Source: Hyphomicrobiales bacterium (lineage in GTDB: Bacteria > Pseudomonadota > Alphaproteobacteria > Rhizobiales > Xanthobacteraceae). From it: DNA of 14,111 nt. The stretch is taken from assembly GCA_026400425.1 (NCBI GenBank), contig JAPLPC010000498.1:1-14111 (forward strand). The letters run 5' to 3'. The notes beneath the pieces are model-generated. The model was not told where the DNA came from. It made no database searches and saw only the letters and a list, made by a program, of their open reading frames with translations. This document shows, one piece after another, positions 1 through 5,962 of this stretch (positions within the stretch are counted from its first letter, which is position 1; the number at the start of each line of letters is the position of its first letter). The position numbers and the translations under genes were made by a program.

Positions 1-819
1 GGAGCGTGCGGCACCTGCGCATTGCGGATGGGTGTCGGGGAGCAGGCCCTTGGCCATGCTCATCGGGAGAAACGGAATGCCCGAGGTTTCCACCAGCGCC
101 TTCACGGCTTCGTCGGCCTGTGCGTAGGCGGCGCCCTTGCCGAGAATGATCAGCGGCTTCTTCGCCGACTTCAGCACGTCGAGCGCGCGCTTGATGCTGT
201 CCGGAGCAGGGAGCTGTGCCGGAGCGGCATCGATAACCTTGACCAGCGACTTCTGACCGGCCTGCGCATTCATGACCTGACCGAACAATTTGGCCGGCAG
301 ATCGAGATAGACGCCGCCGGGACGGCCCGACACTGCAGCGCGGATTGCGCGGGCGAGACCGATGCCGATGTCCTGGGCATGCAGCACGCGGAACGCGGCC
401 TTGCAGAGCGGCTTGGCGATCGCGAGCTGGTCCATCTCCTCATAGTCGCCCTGCTGCAGATCGACGATCTCGCGCTCGGACGAGCCGGAGATCAGGATCA
501 TCGGAAAGCAGTTGGTGGTGGCGTGGGCCAGCGCGGTGAGGCCGTTGAGGAAGCCGGGTGCCGAGACGGTGAGACACACGCCCGGCTTCTTGGTGAGATA
601 GCCCGCGATCGATGCGGCGTAGCCCGCAGCCTGTTCGTGGCGGAACGACAGCACGCGAATGCCTTCGGCCTGCGCCATGCGGCCGAAGTCGGTGATCGGA
701 ATGCCGGGCACACCATAAATAGTGTTGAGGCCGTTCAGCTTGAGGGCATCGATGATCAGATGGAAACCATCCGTCAGGTCCTGTTCGGATGATGTGTCGA
801 TGGCGTGAACTGCGGACAT
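1..819 (-). CDS. oxc: Oxalyl-CoA decarboxylase, N-terminal 273 codons (3' end off window)
   Basis: Thiamine-diphosphate enzyme that converts oxalyl-CoA to formyl-CoA and CO2 in oxalate breakdown; cytosolic. The open frame runs from an ATG at 819 to the left edge without a stop. A GGGAG Shine-Dalgarno lies 6 nt upstream (826-830). The protein starts MSAVHAIDTS and shows the N-terminal ThDP-enzyme domain, with NTIYGVPGIPITDFGR (residues 32-47) and FRHEQAAGYAAS (59-70). E62 is the ThDP-activating glutamate, and Y126-E127 in GDYEEMDQ line up at a constant offset of 6 with the Y120-E121 active-site pair known from the Oxalobacter enzyme. The middle domain starts near residue 200 (SIKRALDVLKSAKKPLII). 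The family is about 570 residues, so slightly under half is visible. It lies 87 bp downstream of the co-directional gntR gene and probably belongs to its regulon. Another ThDP decarboxylase is possible but the motif set fits Oxc closely. Confidence 0.93.
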   Translation of the reverse strand, partial: MSAVHAIDTSSEQDLTDGFHLIIDALKLNGLNTIYGVPGIPITDFGRMAQAEGIRVLSFRHEQAAGYAASIAGYLTKKPGVCLTVSAPGFLNGLTALAHATTNCFPMILISGSSEREIVDLQQGDYEEMDQLAIAKPLCKAAFRVLHAQDIGIGLARAIRAAVSGRPGGVYLDLPAKLFGQVMNAQAGQKSLVKVIDAAPAQLPAPDSIKRALDVLKSAKKPLIILGKGAAYAQADEAVKALVETSGIPFLPMSMAKGLLPDTHPQCAGAARS

Positions 820-862
820 TCCGCTCTCCCGTGACGTTTCTGAGTGAATGGTTGTTGGTCGG

Positions 863-885
863 TGCCGCGCGACATGCCGCGCGAC
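863..885. repeat. Tandem 11-bp direct repeat
   Basis: TGCCGCGCGAC occurs twice (863-873 and 875-885) with one base between, in the 87-bp spacer between the gntR stop and the oxc start. GC-rich and short; it may be chance. No function is assigned. Confidence 0.5.
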
Positions 886-906
886 GGCGTTATGTAAAGG
901 CAGCCC

Positions 907-1638
907 TTAGGTGAAAAGCTCCTGGCCGTGCGCTTCGACATAGGAGGCGAGACCGAGAGTGTGGTCGCGTGCCAGCTTTTCGGCCAGTTCGGTATTGCGT
1001 TCCTCGAGGGCTTCGATGATGGCGAGATGCTCGGGCAGCGAGGTCGCGGTCCGATCGACCCGGCCGATGGTGAGCTGACGATAGCCGCGCACATGCAGCA
1101 GGATGTCGTTGGTCATGTCGATCAAGACCGGCGATTCGCTCAGCGACAGCACCGCCTGGTGAAACGAGATGTTGGCCTTCGAATATTCCTCGACATGATC
1201 CTGCGGCAGGCGGTCCTTGCCGAAGTCCTTGAAGAAATCGCGCAGCGCCGAAATGTCTTTCTTGCGCGCGGTGGTGGTGATGAGCCGCGCCGCCATGCTC
1301 TCCAGCGCCGCCCAGGCGCGGATCATATCGACGATCTCGTTCTTGGTCTTGCGCACGACCACGATGCCGCGTCGTGGCACGGTCTTCACGAAGCCGTCCT
1401 GCTCAAGCATTGCGATGGCTTCGCGGATCGGCGTGCGGCTGACGCCGAGACGTTCGGAGAGGGCGCGCTCGTCGAGCATCACCGGATCCGGCGTCGTGTA
1501 GATGTCCATTTTGAGAATGGCTTCTTTCAAGGCCTCATAGGCCTTGGTCTTGAAGCTGGTCTCGGGTGCGATCCGTACGATCGCAAGATCGGCCTCGGAC
1601 ATAATGAACGGCGCCTTGGTTGGTTTTCGCGTGGGCAT
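907..1638 (-). CDS. GntR family (FadR/FCD subfamily) transcriptional regulator
   Basis: A 243-residue metabolite-responsive DNA-binding protein. The N-terminal winged helix-turn-helix covers about residues 32-97, with the GntR signature MLDERALSERLGVSRTPIRE (54-73) and wing TVPRRGIVVV (86-95). The rest is an all-helical FCD ligand domain. Its likely metal or ligand residues are N156 and H160 (NISFH), H204 (PEHLAIIEAL) and H226 (ARDHTLG); the usual first Asp is Asn here, which is common in the family. The chosen ATG at 1638 has GGAG 7 nt upstream (1646-1649); an internal Met13 is a less likely start. It lies just before oxc on the same strand and divergent from the acyl-CoA synthetase, so it probably controls both, plus itself, through the palindromes at 1691-1707 and 1772-1788. 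The ligand is inferred, not shown: oxalate, oxalyl-CoA or a related acid. Confidence 0.92.
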   Translation of the reverse strand: MPTRKPTKAPFIMSEADLAIVRIAPETSFKTKAYEALKEAILKMDIYTTPDPVMLDERALSERLGVSRTPIREAIAMLEQDGFVKTVPRRGIVVVRKTKNEIVDMIRAWAALESMAARLITTTARKKDISALRDFFKDFGKDRLPQDHVEEYSKANISFHQAVLSLSESPVLIDMTNDILLHVRGYRQLTIGRVDRTATSLPEHLAIIEALEERNTELAEKLARDHTLGLASYVEAHGQELFT

Positions 1639-1659
1639 GAATCATCTCCGGTCGGAGAC

Positions 1660-1669
1660 GTGGTACCAC
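1660..1669. promoter_or_regulatory. 10-bp palindrome GTGGTACCAC in the gntR 5' leader
   Basis: GTGGTACCAC is a perfect palindrome about 20 bp upstream of the gntR start. Its TGG...CCA ends resemble the core of the two larger operator-like palindromes, so it could be a weaker third site. It could equally be chance. Confidence 0.3.
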
Positions 1670-1690
1670 AGAAACAACAATAAGAATTTT

Positions 1691-1707
1691 TGGCATGCCA
1701 GATGCCA
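1691..1707. promoter_or_regulatory. Operator-like palindrome 1 (TGGCAT-N5-ATGCCA)
   Basis: TGGCATGCCAGATGCCA has perfect 6-bp inverted arms around 5 bp. It lies 3 bp beyond the minus-strand TTGACA (1711-1716), inside the -35/-10 spacer facing gntR, where a bound repressor would block transcription. The same 17-bp pattern recurs at 1772-1788. Dyads of this size are typical for FadR-type GntR proteins. Binding by the adjacent GntR is inferred. Confidence 0.7.
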
Positions 1708-1710
1708 GCG

Positions 1711-1716
1711 TGTCAA
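1711..1716 (-). promoter_or_regulatory. -35 box (TTGACA) of the gntR-oxc promoter
   Basis: Read on the minus strand this is TTGACA, a perfect sigma-70 -35 hexamer, about 75 bp upstream of the gntR start. The -10 is uncertain: AAAAAT with a 19-bp spacer is the best AT-rich candidate. Confidence 0.5.
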
Positions 1717-1755
1717 GCTGGCGACGATTTCAGCATTTTTGCGCTGCAACGCGCC

Positions 1756-1761
1756 TTGACT
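1756..1761 (+). promoter_or_regulatory. -35 box (TTGACT) of the acyl-CoA synthetase promoter
   Basis: TTGACT matches five of six -35 consensus bases and lies 67 bp before the synthetase ATG. At the usual spacing the -10 region falls inside the palindrome at 1772-1788, though no strong -10 hexamer is visible. Confidence 0.5.
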
Positions 1762-1771
1762 TTCGAATTCC

Positions 1772-1788
1772 TGGCATACCAAATGCCA
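1772..1788. promoter_or_regulatory. Operator-like palindrome 2 (TGGCAT-N5-ATGCCA)
   Basis: TGGCATACCAAATGCCA shares both 6-bp arms and the 5-bp spacing with the element at 1691-1707; only the spacer differs. The centres are 81 bp apart. It would cover the -10 region of the synthetase promoter, consistent with repression by the adjacent GntR protein. Confidence 0.7.
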
Positions 1789-1827
1789 TCAATTCGTCCG
1801 CGTCAAGAAACGCAATGGGAGAAGGCC

Positions 1828-3990
1828 ATGTCTCAATCCAATCTCGCCGTCAAACAAGCAGCACCCTCAGCGAAGGAGGCCGTTCGCAAGGTGCTCGATG
1901 TCGTCAAGGCGGACAAGCGCACCAGCCTGACCGCCCCGGAAGGCAAGCTCGTCTGCGATGCCTATGGCATTCCCGTTCCGAAGGAAGGCGTTGCCACTTC
2001 GGCCGCCGATGCGGCGAAGCTCGCCGGCGGCATGGGCTTCCCGGTGGTGATGAAGATCGTCTCGCCGGACATTCTGCACAAGACCGAAGCCGGCGGCGTC
2101 ATCGTCGGCGTCAAGACCGCCGAAGAGGCGCAAAAGGCCTACGACACGATTCTGGCCAACGCCAAGAAGTACAAGGCCGACGCCAAGATCGAAGGCGTGC
2201 AGGTCCAGCAGATGCTGATGGGCGGCACCGAGGTGATCATCGGATCGATCACCGATGGCTCGTTCGGCAAGCTGGTGGCCTTCGGCCTCGGCGGCGTGCT
2301 GGTGGAAGTGCTGAAGGACGTCACCTTCCGCCTCGCGCCCGCCACCAATGATGATGCGCTGTCGATGCTCGACGGCATCCAGGCGGCCGAGATGCTGCAC
2401 GGCGTGCGCGGCGGCGATCCCGCCAACCGCGAAGCGCTGGCGGACATCATCGTCAAGGTCTCGCAACTCGTCAGCGATTTTCCGGAAATGGTCGAGCTCG
2501 ATCTCAATCCGGTGTTCGCCACCAAGAAGGACGCCATCGCCGCCGACGTGCGCATCGTCGTCGATTTCGACTACAAGCCGCGCCCGGCGCCGCGCTCCAA
2601 TGTGGAAATCGTCACCGCGATGAACCGCATCATGATGCCGAAGGCCGTCGCCGTGATCGGCGCCTCCGCCGAAGACGGCAAGATCGGCAATTCGGTGATG
2701 AAAAACCTGATCAACGGCGGCTACAAGGGCGAGATCTATCCGATCCACCCGAAGGCCACCGAGATCATGGGCCGCAAGGCCTATAAGAGCGTCAAGGATG
2801 TCGAAGGCGTGATCGACACCGCGGTGTTTGCGATTCCGGCGAAGTTCGTCGCCGGCGCGCTGATCGAATGCGGCGAGAAGAAAATTCCGGGCGCCGTTCT
2901 CATTCCGTCGGGCTTCGCCGAAGCGAACGAACCGGCATTGCAGGAAGAGATCGTCGAAATCGGCAAGAAATACGACGTGCGCCTGATGGGGCCGAACATC
3001 TACGGCTTCTACTACACACCGGCCAATCTCTGCGCGACGTTCTGTACGGCCTATGACGTCAAGGGCTCGGCGGCGCTGTCGTCGCAGTCCGGCGGCATCG
3101 GCATGGCCATCATCGGCTTCTCGCGCTCGGCCAAGATGGGCGTCTCGGCCATCGTCGGTCTCGGCAACAAGTCTGACATCGACGAGGACGATCTGCTGGC
3201 GTTCTTCGAACAGGATCCGAACACCAACATCATCGCGCAGCATTGCGAGGATCTGAAGGATGGCCGCGCCTTCGCGGAAGCCGCCAAGCGCGTCTCCAAG
3301 AAGAAGCCGGTCGTCGTGCTCAAGGCCGGCCGCACCTCGGCCGGCGCCAAGGCGGCCTCGTCGCATACCGGCGCGCTCGCCGGCAACGACAAGATCTATG
3401 AGGACGTGCTCAAGCAGTCGGGCGTGATCCGCGCCCGCTCGCTGCGCCAGCTCTTGGAATTTGCCCGCGGCATTCCCGTGCTCCCGACGCCGAAAGGTGA
3501 GAACGTGCTGATCATCACCGGTGCCGGTGGTTCGGGCGTGCTGCTGTCGGATGCGGTGGTGGACAACGGCCTGTCGCTGATGGCGATGCCGCCGGATCTG
3601 GATGCTGCGTTCCGCAAGTTCATCCCGCCATTCGGTGCGGCCGGCAATCCCGTCGACATCACCGGTGGCGAACCGCCGATCACCTATGTCAACACGGTGA
3701 AACTCGGCCTCGAAGATGAGCGCATCCACGCGCTGATCCTCGGCTACTGGCACACGATCGTGACGCCGCCGATGGTGTTTGCGAAGAACATGGTCGAGAT
3801 CAAAAACGAGATGAAGAAGAAGGGCATCGACAAGCCCATCGTCGCTTCGCTCGCCGGCGATATCGAGGTCGAGGAGGCCGCGGAATATCTCTACCAGAAC
3901 GGCATTCCGGCTTACGCCTATTCGACGGAGCTACCGGTGGAAGTGCTCGGTGCCAAATACAAGTGGGCGCGCGGCGCGGGGCTGCTGTAA
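1828..3990 (+). CDS. ADP-forming acyl-CoA synthetase (acetate-CoA ligase family), candidate oxalate/formate-CoA ligase
   Basis: A 720-residue fused NDP-forming acyl-CoA synthetase: acid + CoA + ATP to acyl-CoA + ADP + Pi through phosphohistidine steps. The beta-like ATP-grasp part comes first (about 15-245), with SPDILHKTEAGGV containing H84, the family's conserved beta-side histidine. Then follow a CoA-binding Rossmann domain (from about 256, AVAVIGASAEDGKIGNSV) and the succinyl-CoA ligase-like part. The phosphohistidine loop SSHTGALAGND has H513. In many bacterial relatives (Pat/Acs fusions) the alpha-like part is N-terminal, so the order is swapped. The frame stays open upstream to 1690, but the ATG at 1828 has GGGAG 6 nt before it and the earlier stretch holds the operator and promoter. 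It is divergent from gntR-oxc. The substrate is not readable from sequence; context favours oxalate, formate or a related small acid. Confidence 0.9.
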   Translation: MSQSNLAVKQAAPSAKEAVRKVLDVVKADKRTSLTAPEGKLVCDAYGIPVPKEGVATSAADAAKLAGGMGFPVVMKIVSPDILHKTEAGGVIVGVKTAEEAQKAYDTILANAKKYKADAKIEGVQVQQMLMGGTEVIIGSITDGSFGKLVAFGLGGVLVEVLKDVTFRLAPATNDDALSMLDGIQAAEMLHGVRGGDPANREALADIIVKVSQLVSDFPEMVELDLNPVFATKKDAIAADVRIVVDFDYKPRPAPRSNVEIVTAMNRIMMPKAVAVIGASAEDGKIGNSVMKNLINGGYKGEIYPIHPKATEIMGRKAYKSVKDVEGVIDTAVFAIPAKFVAGALIECGEKKIPGAVLIPSGFAEANEPALQEEIVEIGKKYDVRLMGPNIYGFYYTPANLCATFCTAYDVKGSAALSSQSGGIGMAIIGFSRSAKMGVSAIVGLGNKSDIDEDDLLAFFEQDPNTNIIAQHCEDLKDGRAFAEAAKRVSKKKPVVVLKAGRTSAGAKAASSHTGALAGNDKIYEDVLKQSGVIRARSLRQLLEFARGIPVLPTPKGENVLIITGAGGSGVLLSDAVVDNGLSLMAMPPDLDAAFRKFIPPFGAAGNPVDITGGEPPITYVNTVKLGLEDERIHALILGYWHTIVTPPMVFAKNMVEIKNEMKKKGIDKPIVASLAGDIEVEEAAEYLYQNGIPAYAYSTELPVEVLGAKYKWARGAGLL

Positions 3991-4019
3991 GCGGCCTGCC
4001 ACGGATCAACAAAGCAAAG

Positions 4020-4049
4020 CGCCGCCCGGGAAACCGGGCGGCGTTTTTT
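4020..4049 (+). terminator. Rho-independent terminator of the acyl-CoA synthetase gene
   Basis: A perfect 10-bp stem, CGCCGCCCGG (4020-4029) and CCGGGCGGCG (4034-4043), has a GAAA tetraloop and is followed by six T (4044-4049). It starts 30 bp after the synthetase stop. A run of A is not present before the stem, so it works mainly in the plus direction. Confidence 0.95.
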
Positions 4050-4066
4050 GTAGCTCTTGCTTCTCA

Positions 4067-4147
4067 GCCGTCATTGCGACGAAGCAATCCAGATAGCCAC
4101 GGAAAAGACTGGATTGCTTCGTCGCAAGGGCTCCTCGCAATGACGGC
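4067..4147. repeat. REP-like nested palindromic element
   Basis: An 81-bp element with nested inverted repeats. The outer 13-bp arms are GCCGTCATTGCGA (4067-4079) and its complement (4135-4147). The inner 19-bp arms (4074-4092 and 4109-4127, core CGACGAAGCAATCCAG) are perfect around a 16-nt loop. The outer and inner arms share bases, so two alternative folds compete. The 'TCATTGCGA...GCAATCCAG' style is a familiar dispersed intergenic repeat in Rhizobiales genomes. It sits between the ends of two convergent genes, a usual site for such elements, and may help end or stabilise the pncB transcript. Confidence 0.85.
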
Positions 4148-4162
4148 CGGGAGCGCCGCGCC

Positions 4163-5464
4163 CTACACGATCACCTTCTGCTCGGCCACGCCCTCGCGGC
4201 CAAAGATTCGCAGATAGCGGTCGATCTCTTCCTGACTGCCGCCGGTGGTCTTGGCGGGATTGTCCGACAGCTTCACCGCGGGGCGTCCATTCGCCGCGGT
4301 GATCTTGCACACCAGGCTGATCGGATCGAGCGAGTCGAGACCGCGTGGATGCGCGCCGCGGAAATCGTTGGTGGCCATGGTGCCCCAGCCGAAGCTCTCG
4401 CGAATGCGTCCGCGGAAACGCTGGTGCAGATCGATCATCAGATCGACCTCGAGCCCGTCCGAAAACATCGCGCGCTTCTTGCGCGGATCCTCGCCGCGCA
4501 TGGCGTACCAGGCGATGACTTCCTCGCCGGCGGCGACGGGCTCCTTGCTGTCCATGCGCATGCCCGTCCATTTGGAGGCCCAGGCCGGCGCGTCGCGCAG
4601 AAACTGCGTCATGCCGAACGTATCGGGCAGGATGATCAGCAGCTCGCCGTCATAGACTTCCTGCCACTTCGCCAGCACGTCATACTGCGCGGTCTTCAGC
4701 ACCTCGTCGCTGTCGGCGAGGCAGGCGAACACCATGGGTAATTCATGCGAATTGGTGCCGATGGCCTCGAACGAGTGCTTGAAGGCGAGCAGGGCGTTCG
4801 AGGTGCCGACGAAGCTGCGGCCGAGTTCGTTGGCCATCGCATCCGTCACCCATTCCTGCCACAGAAATCCGTGGCGGCGGCGGGTGCCGAATTCCGCCAG
4901 CCGCATGTCGGGATAGGATTTCAGCTTCTTGATCTTGTTCCAGATCTTGGTCTTGGTCTGGGCATAGAGGATATCGAGCTCGAACTTGTCGAGCGACGCC
5001 ATCGCGATGCGCGAGCGCAGCTCGCTGACGATGGCCAGCGCATAGATTTCCCACATCGTCACCGCAGCCCAGTCGCCTTCGAAGGTCAGGACATATTGGC
5101 CATCGACGGTCTCGAGCTTGTAGTCGGGCAAACGGAACGTGCGCAGATACTCGATATATTCCGGACGGAAAATGTCGCGGCGGCCGTAGAAGCGGTTGCC
5201 GGCGAGCCAGATCAGCTCGTTCTCTCGGAAGGTGAGGGTGCGGGCGTGATCAAGCTGGGCGCGCAGCACCGCCTCGGGAATGATCTCGGCAAGCCGCACG
5301 GTCTTGGTGCGGTTGATCAGGCTGAAGGTGACCGGGACCTTCGGATAAAGCATCCAGATGAACTGGTGCATCAGGAATTTGTAGAAATCCGTGTCCAGAA
5401 GCGACCGGATGATCGGGTCGAGGCGGTAATTGTGGTTATGGACCCGGGTGGCGAAATCCATCAT
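4163..5464 (-). CDS. pncB: Nicotinate phosphoribosyltransferase
   Basis: First step of NAD salvage (Preiss-Handler route): nicotinate + PRPP + ATP to nicotinate mononucleotide; cytosolic. The protein has 433 residues from the chosen start, the usual length for the bacterial enzyme. The N-terminal hallmark is IIRSLLDTDFYKFLMHQFIW (about 19-38). IGTNSHELPM holds H240, the histidine expected to be autophosphorylated in this family. DSKEPVAAGEEVIAWY and VCKITAANGRPAVKLSDNP form the phosphoribosyl-binding barrel end. Two ATGs abut (5464 and 5461); 5464 is preferred because GGAG lies 10 nt upstream (5475-5478). A TTG at 5482 lies within that Shine-Dalgarno stretch and is unlikely. The gene stands alone, convergent with the synthetase gene and divergent from the transporter operon. 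Confidence 0.95.
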   Translation of the reverse strand: MMDFATRVHNHNYRLDPIIRSLLDTDFYKFLMHQFIWMLYPKVPVTFSLINRTKTVRLAEIIPEAVLRAQLDHARTLTFRENELIWLAGNRFYGRRDIFRPEYIEYLRTFRLPDYKLETVDGQYVLTFEGDWAAVTMWEIYALAIVSELRSRIAMASLDKFELDILYAQTKTKIWNKIKKLKSYPDMRLAEFGTRRRHGFLWQEWVTDAMANELGRSFVGTSNALLAFKHSFEAIGTNSHELPMVFACLADSDEVLKTAQYDVLAKWQEVYDGELLIILPDTFGMTQFLRDAPAWASKWTGMRMDSKEPVAAGEEVIAWYAMRGEDPRKKRAMFSDGLEVDLMIDLHQRFRGRIRESFGWGTMATNDFRGAHPRGLDSLDPISLVCKITAANGRPAVKLSDNPAKTTGGSQEEIDRYLRIFGREGVAEQKVIV

Positions 5465-5796
5465 GGCAGCGCCACTCCCCAAAACATGCCCGACGCCGGC
5501 ATTTTTCCCGAGCGGCCGTGCCGCGCCTCGATGTCGCCTGCGCGACCAATACGTAAATTGGCGTATCCGGGGGTCGAAAGGATGTCAACGCAATGGCTGA
5601 ATCCGCAATCAATGATTTTTCCGCAGCGTGGCAGCCCGCTGCGTGAGGACGCCTGCATTGCGTCGCCCGCGCGACCATGCCGTCGCCCATCCGATGGATC
5701 GCGTGCGGCAGTACCGCCGTGGTGCCGCTGAGGACCGACAGTCTCCGATGATCAAAACTTCAGCGATATGCTACCCATGTTGCCGCATCCGTAGCC
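5465..5796. other. Gene-free stretch between pncB and the transporter promoter
   Basis: About 330 bp with no credible gene; the short open frames here have poor codon use and no clear ribosome sites. It should hold the pncB promoter (minus strand). Two small palindromes are visible: overlapping inverted repeats at 5546-5566 and a 7-bp stem CGCAGCG/CGCTGCG with 8-nt loop (5622-5643) that lacks a T-run and so is not a terminator. Confidence 0.6.
5546..5566. promoter_or_regulatory. Overlapping inverted repeats upstream of pncB
   Basis: CCAAT-ACGTAA-ATTGG (5546-5561) overlaps ATACG-N8-CGTAT (5549-5566) about 85 bp before the pncB start. This could be an operator for an NAD-metabolism regulator; no known motif was matched, and short dyads also occur by chance. 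Confidence 0.3.
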
Positions 5797-5850
5797 TTGA
5801 CAATAAAAGGGGCGGATCAGACTATTTGTATACGAACTAAATTCGGTTCT
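5797..5850 (+). promoter_or_regulatory. Promoter and operator-like dyads of the transporter operon
   Basis: TTGACA (5797-5802) is a perfect -35 box; the -10 is near 5820-5827 (GACTAT or ACTATT, 17-18-bp spacer). Just downstream are the near-palindrome TTTGTATACGAA (5825-5836) and the inverted repeats CGAA-N5-TTCG (5833-5845) and GAAC-N8-GTTC (5834-5849). Dyads at the likely start of transcription suit repression by the operon's own MarR protein, which is inference. The leader to the ATG at 5963 would be about 130 nt. Confidence 0.5.
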
Positions 5851-5962
5851 CGGGCGAGACGTCGTAGCTGCGATGGTGACAGATGCAGGGGCGCGTCAGC
5901 CGGCGGGATCGCGGCGACATCACATCCATATCCGCATGCGCGGATCACAACGGAGCTCGATC

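Larger units (their letters stand above)
1639..1827. promoter_or_regulatory. Divergent promoter region of gntR-oxc and the acyl-CoA synthetase
   Basis: This 189-bp spacer between two divergent start codons is clearly more AT-rich than the flanking genes. It holds a perfect TTGACA on the minus strand (1711-1716, facing gntR), TTGACT on the plus strand (1756-1761, facing the synthetase) and two matching palindromes. The -10 boxes are not clear on either side. The arrangement suggests one regulator acting on both directions. Confidence 0.75.

Noticed and set aside
22..792. 256-codon plus-strand open frame at the left edge
   Set aside because: It is antisense to oxc, whose translation shows clear thiamine-enzyme motifs; this frame shows none.
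1690..1827. Upstream extension of the acyl-CoA synthetase reading frame
   Set aside because: The extra 46 codons cover the palindromes and -35 box and show no family similarity; ATG 1828 has a good ribosome site.
1867..3753. 628-codon open frame on the minus strand across the acyl-CoA synthetase gene
   Set aside because: It is the antisense shadow of a clear gene in GC-rich DNA; its translation is rich in Arg, His, Asp and Gly with no recognisable domain.
5622..5643. CGCAGCG/CGCTGCG hairpin as a terminator
   Set aside because: The T-run lies before rather than after the stem on the plus strand, and the minus strand has no following T-run.
5628..5840. 70-codon open frame between pncB and the transporter operon
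   Set aside because: Arg-rich translation, no ribosome site, and its 3' end runs through the TTGACA promoter of the operon.
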